NCBI GenBank assembly: GCA_020638995.1
Contig: JACKHM010000001.1
Location: 1,426,001 to 1,490,000 of the forward strand
Direction of reading: 5' to 3'
Length of the DNA: 64,000 nt
Source of the DNA: Planctomycetaceae bacterium
GTDB taxonomy: Bacteria > Planctomycetota > Planctomycetia > Pirellulales > Pirellulaceae
Shown here: positions 35,664-44,034 of the stretch, one piece after another
How the letters are laid out: each line of letters begins with the position of its first letter
How positions within the stretch are numbered: position 1 is the stretch's first letter
Made by a program: the position numbers and the translations under genes
Notes under the pieces: model-generated
What the model saw: only the letters and a program-made list of their open reading frames with translations
Told to the model about the DNA's origin: nothing
Database searches by the model: none

Positions 35664-36959
35664 ATGAGGAAATGTTTGACCTGTGCTCTGTTGGTGATCG
35701 CCGTGGCGGTGGGTTGCCGCAAGCCCGTGGAAGAGATCCACTCGACTGACGCCGTCCTCACCGCCGAAGCGGTCGACATTTCGACCACATCCGACGACTG
35801 GCCCGTGTGGCGCGGTACTTTCGGTGACAACGTCGCGAACAGCGTTCTTCCGCCGCTGGAATGGAGCAGCACCAAGAATGTGTTGTGGCGAACCGATGTG
35901 CCCGGCAGCGGACATGCGACTCCGATCGTCTGCGGCGATCGAGTGTTCGTCGCGACAGCGGACACGGCTCAGGAGACGATGTCTCTGCTGTGTTACGACC
36001 GAGCGAACGGCCAACGCCTGTGGGAGCGAGAGGTGCATCGCGGTGGCTTTATGCACACACACCAAAAGAACTCGCACGCGTCTCCCACGCCGGCATGCGA
36101 TGGCCAGCGAGTGTTCACAGTCTTCACAGTGCATGATGCCTTGGTTGTGTCAGCCATTGATTTGGATGGAGAGATTCTTTGGAAAACGGAAGCGGGGCCT
36201 TTCGCCTCGCAGCATGGTTACGGGTCGTCGCCCGTGCTATTCGAATCGCTGGTGATCGTTTCGGGCGACAACCGCGGACCCGGCTATCTCGCAGCATTGC
36301 ATCGCGAGACAGGTGAAATCGTTTGGCGAGTACAGCGCGGGAATCGTCCAAGTTATTCAACGCCCGTCATCGCCAACGTCGCGGGGCGAAGTCAGTTATT
36401 GATCAGCGGCCAAGATCAAGTCACCAGTTACGATCCGGCGACTGGTGCCTTGCTCTGGAAGACAGATGGTCCGGCGTCCACGACTGCCAACACGATGGCT
36501 TGGAACGACGAGCTTGTTTTTGCCAGTGGCGGATATCCGCAAAATGGCGTCATGGCGATTCGAGCCGAGACCGGAGAAGTCGTCTGGAAAAACGACGAGC
36601 GTGGTTATGTTCCGTCGCCGCTCGCCATGGATGATCGCTTGCTTGTGGTTCAAGACGCGGGGATTGCTCTTTGCCTGGATGCTGAATCGGGCAAAACGCT
36701 CTGGAAGCAGAGGCTTGGCGGAAACTTCAGTGCGTCGCCCACGCTCGTTGGCGAACACGTATTCATTACGGACGAAACGGGGCGAACGATCGTCTTTAAG
36801 GTCACGCCCAAGTTTGAGAAAGTCGCCGAGAACGATTTGGAAGATGGCGGCTTTGCAAGCCCCGTGATTTGCGGCGGCCGCCTGTACTTACGCACCTCGC
36901 AGTACCTGTACTGCATTGCGGAAGCAATTGAAGTGGCGGATGAAACGGGCGCGGAATGA
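35664..36959 (+). CDS. PQQ-like beta-propeller lipoprotein
   Basis: 431 residues; ATG 35664 with AAGGAG 6 nt upstream. The N-terminus is a lipoprotein signal with lipobox AVAVGC (Cys at about 18). Propeller repeats: DDWPVWRGTFGDN, ERTNGQRLWEREVHRG-type blade, RETGEIVWRVQRG, DPATGALLWKTDGP, AETGEVVWKNDERG, DAESGKTLWKQRLGG. These are pyrrolo-quinoline quinone-like WD-type blades; no evidence of a real PQQ cofactor. Membrane-anchored outer-face or periplasmic protein. Convergent with the next gene, one base apart. Confidence 0.92.
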   Translation: MRKCLTCALLVIAVAVGCRKPVEEIHSTDAVLTAEAVDISTTSDDWPVWRGTFGDNVANSVLPPLEWSSTKNVLWRTDVPGSGHATPIVCGDRVFVATADTAQETMSLLCYDRANGQRLWEREVHRGGFMHTHQKNSHASPTPACDGQRVFTVFTVHDALVVSAIDLDGEILWKTEAGPFASQHGYGSSPVLFESLVIVSGDNRGPGYLAALHRETGEIVWRVQRGNRPSYSTPVIANVAGRSQLLISGQDQVTSYDPATGALLWKTDGPASTTANTMAWNDELVFASGGYPQNGVMAIRAETGEVVWKNDERGYVPSPLAMDDRLLVVQDAGIALCLDAESGKTLWKQRLGGNFSASPTLVGEHVFITDETGRTIVFKVTPKFEKVAENDLEDGGFASPVICGGRLYLRTSQYLYCIAEAIEVADETGAE

Positions 36960-36960
36960 G

Positions 36961-37926
36961 TTATCGAGGAGCTGGTTGTTGAAAGCCTTGTTGAGCCTGT
37001 CGAAACGGCGGTAACTGACCTTGAGGTTGGGCGGTTTGTTGCTGGGACAACGGTTCTTTTACCCGCTTCCAGCCGCTCGGAGTCGCGGGATTGAAGAACG
37101 CCCGGTTCCAAATGACGAGTTTTTCGAGCGCATCGTTCCAGTTCGTCTCTTGATTCGTGAACTCAAAGGTTGTCTGAGTGCCGCCGCGGTGATGCAAGAT
37201 GATTGCCTTCGGCAAAAACTCCTTGTTGTCCGGTATAACGATATCGATTTTCCGGAAATTGGCTGCATCTTCGCGATGCTTCGGCACGGCCTCAAGCCAG
37301 AAGACGTCCCGTTTATCGGGGTTGATTCGTATCCAATAACGGGCTTCGATCTGTGCTTTTTTGGCGCCAAATAGGAATGGCAGGGGACCTTCGACAATTT
37401 GCTTGCCTTGCATTTCCGGCGGTAGACCGCGTTCGATCAATTGCTTGTTGCGATGATCAAACTCAAAAACCGTGGTGCCGTCACAGATCCACTTTTCGAA
37501 CTCCGTGGCCTTTTGGACTTCGTATCCGATCGAACCGTCTTCCTTCCGCATGCCTTGCTGCAGCGCCGTCACCTCGAAGAGCCCCTTATCGGGTTGAGCA
37601 TACATGACCTTTCCTGTCGCGTATGTCTGTGCCTGCACGGGATCAAAGTTGGCTTTGTCGTACTCCCAGCGTTGGAAGTCTGAGCGATAGCGTTGGATCT
37701 TGCCGCTGTGATGTTCCCAAAAGGTAAGAACATCGTCTGTATGCTTTTGCAGCGCCGGATGCAGCGGAAACCAAGCGGGCGCGCCCTGTGGGCTTTGGGG
37801 TTCCTGCGACCGGCGTGCATCCGCGACTCGCGGTCCAAATTGCTGTTGGCCGTGGGCGACCCCAGTAATGATGACAAAGAGACTGCATGCCATCGTGGCA
37901 ACATGCGATACCGAACGCCAGCCCAT
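36961..37926 (-). CDS. TIGR03009-like planctomycete protein, secreted
   Basis: 321 residues; ATG 37926. Signal peptide MGWRSVSHVATMACSLFVIITGVAHG. The body has LTFWEHHSGKIQRYRSDFQRWEYD, ATGKVMYAQPDKGLFEV, WICDGTTVFEFDHRNKQL and GPLPFLFGAKKAQIEARYWI, which fits the planctomycete family TIGR03009 (a LolA-like beta fold; assignment from memory of the family pattern). The C-terminus is Gln/Pro-rich (QQQTAQPQGQLPPFRQAQQ), a low-complexity tail. Function unknown; perhaps lipid- or lipoprotein-binding in the periplasm. Confidence 0.78.
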   Translation of the reverse strand: MGWRSVSHVATMACSLFVIITGVAHGQQQFGPRVADARRSQEPQSPQGAPAWFPLHPALQKHTDDVLTFWEHHSGKIQRYRSDFQRWEYDKANFDPVQAQTYATGKVMYAQPDKGLFEVTALQQGMRKEDGSIGYEVQKATEFEKWICDGTTVFEFDHRNKQLIERGLPPEMQGKQIVEGPLPFLFGAKKAQIEARYWIRINPDKRDVFWLEAVPKHREDAANFRKIDIVIPDNKEFLPKAIILHHRGGTQTTFEFTNQETNWNDALEKLVIWNRAFFNPATPSGWKRVKEPLSQQQTAQPQGQLPPFRQAQQGFQQPAPR

Positions 37927-38035
37927 AACGAAACTCCCAAGAACAAAACACTCACGATAAGGGGGCCGGAAGTCTAGCAGGAAGACTCCAATTGCCCTAG
38001 GTCGTTTCTTGGGTCACGACCGGGATGTGGTTCGC

Positions 38036-39229
38036 TCAGATTCCGGCCAATTTGTCCCCCAAAGCATCAAGGACATACTCGCTCGATTCTAGTCCGATCG
38101 ATAGACGGATCGTTCCGCCCGAGATCCCCAAAGTCTCTCGCTGCTCAGGCGTCAGCCCACGATGGCTGGTTGATTCGGGATGGCTAAGCGTCGTCGTAGC
38201 CTCGCCCAACGAAGGGCAGAACGGAATCCGATCGGTGGCCGCAATGAAAGCATCGGCAGCAGTGCGACCGCCGGCAAGTCGGAAAGTCACGATCGAACCA
38301 TATCGGTTTCCAAACTGGCAGTTTGCTAAAGCGTGTCGTGGATGCTCCGCCAGACCGGGATAGTCGACCTGCTCCACCTTGGATGACTGCTGCAAAAGCT
38401 GTGCGACTTGCAGCGCCGTTTCACAAGCCCGCTCGACGCGCAAGTGCATTGTCGTTAGTCCTCGAGCTGCCAACCACGCATCAAACGGACTGCTGGATAG
38501 GCCCCAAGCGGAAAGAACCGCGGGAACTCGTGCAAAATCTGATGCCCGACCGCACAACACGCCAAGCATTACGTCACTGTGCCCATTCATCATCTTGCTG
38601 ACGCTTTCCAGCACGAGATCCGCCCCCAACGTAAGCGGTCGGCACAAGACCGGCGTGGCAAACGTGTTGTCAACCAACAGGCGGGCATTACCCTGATGGG
38701 CAATTTCGGCGAGCGAGGCGATATCGGCGACGTGCAAGCGGGGGTTGCCGATCGTTTCCACGACCAGCATCTTGGTGGCCTCAGTCATTGCAGCTCGCGT
38801 CGCGGCCAAGTCGCAGGTGTCCACCAGCGTAGATTGGATGCCGAGGCGAACCAGTTCCTGCGTGAGCAGCATCAAGCTTTGACCATAGAGTTGGTTACTG
38901 ACAACCACTTGGTCCCCAGGTGCTAGGTGAGATAAAACCGCCAGGGATAGTGACGCCATTCCCGACGATGTCACCGCAACACGCTCGGCCCCATGCAATT
39001 GAGCAACTTTCTCCCCGAACGCATCGGCGTTGGGGTGGCCGACTCGCTGATAAACATATCCATCGAGTTCGCCCGCTAAAAGCTGTTCGGCCTGGTGAGT
39101 GTCGTTGCACATCCACACCGAAGTCGGATAGATTGCCGGTGCCATCGGCTGCGTCGTCTGCGATACCGGCTTATCCGGTCTAGGACAGATGTCGTCAGCT
39201 CGATACGTCTTGGGGGTGTTATTGTTCAT
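38036..39229 (-). CDS. Cys/Met metabolism PLP-dependent trans-sulfuration enzyme
   Basis: 397 residues from ATG 39229; an in-frame TTG three codons earlier is less likely. Fold-type I aminotransferase family of cystathionine gamma-synthase, beta/gamma-lyase and methionine gamma-lyase: YQRVGHPNADAFGEKVAQLHGAE, SSGMASLSLAVLSHL, VVVSNQLYG, ETIGNPRLHVADI, VDNTFATPVLCRPL and the PLP lysine in ESVSKMMNGHSDVMLG. The C-terminal RLSIGLES is the substrate-carboxylate Arg region. Synthase and lyase activities cannot be told apart by eye. It is divergent from the permease gene, with the two start regions almost touching. Confidence 0.92.
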   Translation of the reverse strand: MNNNTPKTYRADDICPRPDKPVSQTTQPMAPAIYPTSVWMCNDTHQAEQLLAGELDGYVYQRVGHPNADAFGEKVAQLHGAERVAVTSSGMASLSLAVLSHLAPGDQVVVSNQLYGQSLMLLTQELVRLGIQSTLVDTCDLAATRAAMTEATKMLVVETIGNPRLHVADIASLAEIAHQGNARLLVDNTFATPVLCRPLTLGADLVLESVSKMMNGHSDVMLGVLCGRASDFARVPAVLSAWGLSSSPFDAWLAARGLTTMHLRVERACETALQVAQLLQQSSKVEQVDYPGLAEHPRHALANCQFGNRYGSIVTFRLAGGRTAADAFIAATDRIPFCPSLGEATTTLSHPESTSHRGLTPEQRETLGISGGTIRLSIGLESSEYVLDALGDKLAGI

Positions 39230-39254
39230 GGCTCGCAAAGTAGCTCAATCCAAT

Positions 39255-40643
39255 ATGTCTGCCAACGCCCCTCAGCCTTCAGCCCCCCGTCGTCAGCTTA
39301 CGCTATTCGATTCGGTTTGCATCATCGCCGGTATAGTGATTGGAGCCGGGATCTATGAAACAACACCCGCGATTGCGGGAAACGTGACAAGCCTGACTCA
39401 ACTCATGTGGGTCTGGGTGCTGGGTGGCTTGATTTCGTTGGCCGGCGCACTGTGCTATGTCGAATTGGCGACCGCCGCGCCCGAAGAAGGTGGCGACTAC
39501 GTGTATTTAACGCGTGCATACGGAAGACATGTCGGGTTCCTGTTCGCATGGGCCGAGTTTTGGATCGTTCGGCCTGGCAGCGTCGGCATGATGGCTTTCG
39601 TGTTTGCTCGCTTCGCACACGAATTGCTTCAAGCCACCCCGTTGAGCACAGGGCACAAGGGATCCGACTTTGTCATCTACGCGGCGTCGACGATCATCGT
39701 GATTACGATCGTCAATGTGTTGGGCGTCCGCACGGGAAAAGCTACACAGAATCTGCTGACCGTTCTCAAAGTTACCGGACTCGCTTTGATCTTCGCTGTG
39801 GCAGTCTTCACGCCCTCCGCCACGGTTCCCGCTGCCGAAACGAGAGACGCTCTGCACTCTGATTTCCGACTCGCCCTAATACTCGCGTTGTTCACGTACG
39901 GCGGCTGGAACGATCTTTGTTTTGTTGCAGCCGAGGTGAAAGATCCCGAGCGAAACATTCTACGGTCGCTTGGTTTAGGAGTCGGATTGATCGTAGTCAT
40001 CTACCTGCTGTTCAATTTGGCACTAGCTCGTGCGACAGGCTTGGACGGAATGAGCAACTCAACAGTCGTTTCAGATTTTATCGGAACACGCTTCGGGGAC
40101 ATCGGACGTCGCGCGATCAGCTTGTTGATTTGTCTATCTTGCTTGGGAGCGATCAACGGAACGCTGTTTGCGGGGTCGCGGATCTATTACGCGGTTGGAA
40201 CCGAACATCGCTTCATCGCTTGGCTCGGCAAATGGAATGGCAAGTTCGATTCGCCGGCTCGCGCGTTGATCCTTCAAGGAGCGACTGCGTTCTTTTGGGT
40301 TGTTGCATTCGGCCTGCTCGCCGGCGGCGAAGAAGGTTTCCTGCGGCTGCTGGCTTTCACATCGCCTGTATTCTGGACCTTCGCGATTCTCGTATCCTTG
40401 TCCGTTTTCGTCTTGCGATACCGCCAACCGGATCTTCCGAGACCGCATAAAGTCGTGCTCTTCCCGATCACTCCGATTGTTTTCTTTCTCTCCTGTGTAT
40501 TCATGCTTCACGCGGCTTTTACCTACGCCCAGTTTCTGCAATCGCAAAGCGAAGGTATGTCGCCCGAAGCCATCGCCACAGGATGCGTTCTTATCGCTGG
40601 CACCGCTGTCACCTTCCTTGAAGCTCGAACTTCGGCAAGCTAG
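39255..40643 (+). CDS. APC superfamily amino acid permease
   Basis: 462 residues from ATG 39255; ATG 39228 also in frame would add nine residues and overlap the opposite-strand start. About twelve transmembrane helices. APC signatures: DSVCIIAGIVIGAGIYETTP (first helix, GxG), ELATAAPEEGGDYVYLTRAYG (helix 3), FTYGGWNDLCFVAAEVKDPERNI. Inner-membrane amino acid transporter. It is divergent from the PLP enzyme, which handles sulfur amino acids, so a related substrate is possible. It is upstream of the GAF-HlyD gene on the same strand with a 127-bp gap. Confidence 0.9.
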   Translation: MSANAPQPSAPRRQLTLFDSVCIIAGIVIGAGIYETTPAIAGNVTSLTQLMWVWVLGGLISLAGALCYVELATAAPEEGGDYVYLTRAYGRHVGFLFAWAEFWIVRPGSVGMMAFVFARFAHELLQATPLSTGHKGSDFVIYAASTIIVITIVNVLGVRTGKATQNLLTVLKVTGLALIFAVAVFTPSATVPAAETRDALHSDFRLALILALFTYGGWNDLCFVAAEVKDPERNILRSLGLGVGLIVVIYLLFNLALARATGLDGMSNSTVVSDFIGTRFGDIGRRAISLLICLSCLGAINGTLFAGSRIYYAVGTEHRFIAWLGKWNGKFDSPARALILQGATAFFWVVAFGLLAGGEEGFLRLLAFTSPVFWTFAILVSLSVFVLRYRQPDLPRPHKVVLFPITPIVFFLSCVFMLHAAFTYAQFLQSQSEGMSPEAIATGCVLIAGTAVTFLEARTSAS

Positions 40644-40770
40644 GCAATCTCTATTGGCTCTGTCGGTTTTATCGGCACGCGGGGCCGGAACGAGTCGACA
40701 TTATCTTTGTTGCGCTTCGGTGCGCGCGAAGACCTTCACATCGCACGAATTCCATTTCCGGTACGACCCG

Positions 40771-42882
40771 ATGAGCACTGCGGGACCACTCGACTCGCAA
40801 TTTCAACCCAGTCACACTCCGATTGCCGGAGTTGGACCATCTCCCCATCCGAGCGTTGGTGGCGGGGACATGGGCAATATCGATCCGGTATTGATCCAAC
40901 AAACCAAGAATGAAATCCGCACGCTTGTCACCGAGATCACGCAATTGTGCCAAGCAGACATTCCGCTAGCCGAGTTTTACGAAGAGTACCTGCGTCGCGT
41001 TGTCTCGGCACTGGCGTCGCATGGTGGTGCGGTCTGGAGCTTGCGCGACGACGGCAGCTTGCAATTGGACTATCAAGTCAATTTGCCCAAGGCCGAAGTA
41101 GTCGACGATGAAGCCAGCAGACATCGACACGGACGTTTGCTGCAAAACGTCATTGCCAGCGGCCAGCCGACATTGGTACCGCCTCAATCCGGGTCGACCG
41201 ATGGAGGCGAGGCGGGTAACTCGACCGACTTCCTACTGATTCTGGCTTGCTTGCGAGTCGACCAGGAAACAATCGGCGTCGTCGAGATTTTTCAGCGAGC
41301 CGGTGGCGGGCCGACAACACAGCGTGGTTATCTGCGTTTCCTCGTCCAGATGTGCGAGCACGCCAGTGATTTTTTGAAGAATCGGCGACTGCGTCACTTG
41401 GGTGATCGCCAATCGCTGTGGGAGCAACTCGAAGGCTTCATCCGCGTGGCTCATCAAGGCCTTGACTCCAAGGCAACTGCTTACACAATCGTCAACGAAA
41501 GCCGCCGGTTGATTCAGTGCGATCGCGTCAGTATCGCGTTGCGAAAGGGAAGGAAGTTTGTCGTCGAGGCTGTGAGCGGGCTCGACACAATCGACCGACG
41601 AGCGACCGAAGTGCAACAACTCGGGCAACTCGCCACGATCGTCGCGGCAGCAAAGCGACCCCTGTGGTACACCGGAAGCAATCGCGACCTTCCGCCTCAG
41701 ATCGAAGACCCCTTGCATGCCTACGTCGATCAAGCCCATGCGAAAATGTTGGCGATAGTACCACTGTATCCGCCGACTACCGAAGCAGAGCTTGAAAAGT
41801 CGCGACAGACACAGGATGCAATCGGCGCCTTGATTGTCGAGGAGTTGGCGAGCAGTCGCATTGACAGCGGCATGTCCGAGCGAATCGAAATCGTCGCGGA
41901 GCACAGCGCTTCGGCCTTGGCAAACGCGATCGAACACGAGAGCCTTTTCCTGTTGCCTGTCTGGCGGGCGATCGGCAATGCCAAATGGATTGTGCAAGCT
42001 CGCACGTTGCCCAAAACAATTGCCGTCGCCGCTGCTGTTATTGCCGCAGTTCTATCGCTGGTCCTCATCCCAAAAGATTTCGACCTAGCAGCAAAAGGAA
42101 AGCTTCAGCCTGCGGTCCGTCGTGACATCTTCGCGCATCTGGACGGAATCGTGATTGATGTTCCGGTCCGGCACGAGCAGATGGTTCGCACAGGCGATGT
42201 GCTGGCTCGGATGAGCAACAACAAGCTCGAAGTCGAGATCGCTAATTTGATCGGCCGAAAGCGGACGACCCAAGAACGCATCCGCAGCCTTACGCGTGCG
42301 CAATACGATCAACGACTCACGGTCGAGGATCAAAATCAGATGGCTGGCGAATTGCTGGAATTAGCCCAGGCCGAAGAAAGCATAGATCGCGAACTCGCAC
42401 TACTTCGCGAGCAGCAAGAGCGGTTGGTGTTGCGAAGCGAGATGGACGGGCAAGTCGTGACGTGGAGCGTGGGTGACGTCCTGCTCCGGCGGCCCGTACA
42501 ACGGGGTCAAGTCTTGATGAGCATCGTCGATCCGAAAGACGATTGGGAACTAGAGTTGAATATGCAAGAGCGGCGCATGGGACATTTGACGCAAGCAGTC
42601 GAAGACTCCGGCGAACTCCCCACGGTGACATTCGCGTTAGCTTCGCATCCGGGTAAAGACTTCGTCGGTCAAGTCACCGAAATCCATCGCGTCGCGGAAG
42701 TTCGGGGAGAAGATGGCAACACCGTATTGCTGCGAGTCGCCGTCGACAAGGAGATGTTGCCTGAGTTGAGAAGCGAGACAACGGTGACGGCACGTGTTCA
42801 CTGTGGCAGACGATCGATCGGGTTCGTCGTGTTTCACGAGCTAATCGAGACCATTCAAACGAAGATCCTTTTCTGGCTGTAG
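40771..42882 (+). CDS. GAF-GAF-transmembrane-HlyD adaptor fusion
   Basis: 703 residues from ATG 40771; the frame is open much further upstream inside the permease gene but the later ATG fits the domain layout. Residues about 60-205 and 225-390 read as GAF-like domains (LASHGGAVWSLRDDGSLQL, ESRRLIQCDRVSIALRKGRKF). One transmembrane helix follows (about 415-433, TIAVAAAVIAAVLSLVLIP). Then a HlyD-type part: lipoyl-like KGKLQPAVRRDIFAHLDGIV, alpha-helical hairpin (about 480-560), RSEMDGQVVTWSVGDVL, and a beta-barrel. Topology puts GAF in the cytoplasm and the adaptor outside. First gene of a three-gene set. Joining a ligand-sensing GAF pair to an export adaptor is unusual. Confidence 0.85.
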   Translation: MSTAGPLDSQFQPSHTPIAGVGPSPHPSVGGGDMGNIDPVLIQQTKNEIRTLVTEITQLCQADIPLAEFYEEYLRRVVSALASHGGAVWSLRDDGSLQLDYQVNLPKAEVVDDEASRHRHGRLLQNVIASGQPTLVPPQSGSTDGGEAGNSTDFLLILACLRVDQETIGVVEIFQRAGGGPTTQRGYLRFLVQMCEHASDFLKNRRLRHLGDRQSLWEQLEGFIRVAHQGLDSKATAYTIVNESRRLIQCDRVSIALRKGRKFVVEAVSGLDTIDRRATEVQQLGQLATIVAAAKRPLWYTGSNRDLPPQIEDPLHAYVDQAHAKMLAIVPLYPPTTEAELEKSRQTQDAIGALIVEELASSRIDSGMSERIEIVAEHSASALANAIEHESLFLLPVWRAIGNAKWIVQARTLPKTIAVAAAVIAAVLSLVLIPKDFDLAAKGKLQPAVRRDIFAHLDGIVIDVPVRHEQMVRTGDVLARMSNNKLEVEIANLIGRKRTTQERIRSLTRAQYDQRLTVEDQNQMAGELLELAQAEESIDRELALLREQQERLVLRSEMDGQVVTWSVGDVLLRRPVQRGQVLMSIVDPKDDWELELNMQERRMGHLTQAVEDSGELPTVTFALASHPGKDFVGQVTEIHRVAEVRGEDGNTVLLRVAVDKEMLPELRSETTVTARVHCGRRSIGFVVFHELIETIQTKILFWL

Positions 42883-42898
42883 CGGGGAATCTTACCCA

Positions 42899-43792
42899 AT
42901 GAAGTTCATGTCACGAATACTTGTCGCGGTCGCGGTCGCCGCACCCTTGCTTGCAGCAGATAGTTCGTATGATTCCAATCGCGCAATCTTAAGCCACTGT
43001 CAGGTTCTGCTCATTCACGACGTTGATGTGCCGGCCGAGGAGGCTGGTCGCCTACTGGCTGTCAATGCCAAGGAAGGCGATCACGTCGAGAAGGACTCGC
43101 TGGTCGCACAGATCAACAACAAGCAGGCATTGCTCTCGAAGGTCGCAGCCGAGTTAGAACGCGATGCGGCACAGACACGTGCCGACGATGACATCGAAGT
43201 CCGCTATTCGATCAAATCATTTGAGTTGGCGGAGGCGGAATTGAACCAGGACGTCGAGATAAATCGCCGATCGCCCGGCACAGTGCCCACGACGGAGATC
43301 CGTCGAAAGCAGCTTGATCGCACGCGCGCCGAGCTGCAAATTGACCGCAGTCGGCTTGACTTGAAAGTCGCTCAAATGACAGCCGACGTGCAAAATGCCG
43401 CAGTACAAGCCGCGGAAGACAGTATTCAACGCCGCCGGATTGTAGCGCCGTTCAGCGGACAAGTCGTACAAGTCTATCGACAAAGCAATGAGTGGGTAGA
43501 CATCGGCGAACCGGTCCTGCGTGTCGTGCAAATGGACCGCTTGTATGTGGACGGTTTCATCAGCGGAACGGATTACAACGTCGTCGACATCGCAGATCGG
43601 CCTGTGACGATCGAGATCGCGTTAGCCCGAGGACGCAAGGAAACATTCAAAGGACGAGTCGTCTTCGTTAATCCAATCGTTCAAGCGGGCAACCGCTACC
43701 GCGTGCGAGCCGAGGTCGAGAACCGGCAAGAGAAGAACCAGTGGCTTCTGAATCCGGGATCGACCGCGACCATGGTAATTCATTTGCAGTGA
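42899..43792 (+). CDS. HlyD-family periplasmic adaptor
   Basis: 297 residues; ATG 42899, 16 bp after the GAF-HlyD stop. Signal peptide about 1-20 (MKFMSRILVAVAVAAPLLA). HlyD plan: lipoyl half-motif VDVPAEEAGRLLAVNAKEGD (about 40-60), long helical hairpin (about 75-180; KQLDRTRAELQIDRSRLDLK), second lipoyl half RIVAPFSGQVVQVYRQSNEWV and beta-barrel ending GSTATMVIHL. Periplasmic component linking an inner-membrane pump to an outer-membrane channel, but neither pump ATPase nor channel lies next to it. Confidence 0.9.
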   Translation: MKFMSRILVAVAVAAPLLAADSSYDSNRAILSHCQVLLIHDVDVPAEEAGRLLAVNAKEGDHVEKDSLVAQINNKQALLSKVAAELERDAAQTRADDDIEVRYSIKSFELAEAELNQDVEINRRSPGTVPTTEIRRKQLDRTRAELQIDRSRLDLKVAQMTADVQNAAVQAAEDSIQRRRIVAPFSGQVVQVYRQSNEWVDIGEPVLRVVQMDRLYVDGFISGTDYNVVDIADRPVTIEIALARGRKETFKGRVVFVNPIVQAGNRYRVRAEVENRQEKNQWLLNPGSTATMVIHLQ

Positions 43793-43922
43793 TCGTACTC
43801 CAGAAGATGTTGCGGAATCGGTATCCACAAGGGATTTCTGCCAGCGAAGAGTCATGCGACTGAGGTGAGTGCGAAACTTCTCGGATCGCACACACAATGT
43901 CGGCCCCGACGCATGCGCCCGT

Positions 43923-43927
43923 GGAGG
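43923..43927 (+). promoter_or_regulatory. Strong ribosome-binding site for 19-codon ORF
   Basis: GGAGG lies 7 nt before GTG 43935. It is a better match to the 16S 3' end than the sites of the flanking large genes, and there is no other start near by for it to serve. Confidence 0.6.
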
Positions 43928-43934
43928 TTGAGCT

Positions 43935-43994
43935 GTGAGTACCGATGCGATTGAACACGAATACACTGTCGGGATCGAACAGACCACTTTGTGA
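43935..43994 (+). CDS. Possible 19-residue peptide ORF upstream of the PqqD/M50 gene
   Basis: GTG 43935 to TGA 43994 encodes MSTDAIEHEYTVGIEQTTL, preceded by a GGAGG site with 7-nt spacing. It lies in the 242-bp gap between the HlyD gene and the PqqD/M50/HlyD gene. PqqD-type domains in other systems hold short precursor peptides, so a precursor or leader-peptide role is imaginable, but this peptide lacks the ExxxY core of PqqA and any Cys. It could equally be a chance ORF or a translational leader. Confidence 0.35.
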   Translation: MSTDAIEHEYTVGIEQTTL

Positions 43995-44034
43995 GTGGTC
44001 GTCCGTCTGAAAGAGCCAGCAGGACAAGGAAGTC

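Noticed and set aside
35664..36959. True PQQ-dependent dehydrogenase
   Set aside because: Propeller repeats are PQQ-like, but the catalytic and cofactor-binding residues of quinoprotein dehydrogenases are not evident and it is a short lipoprotein.
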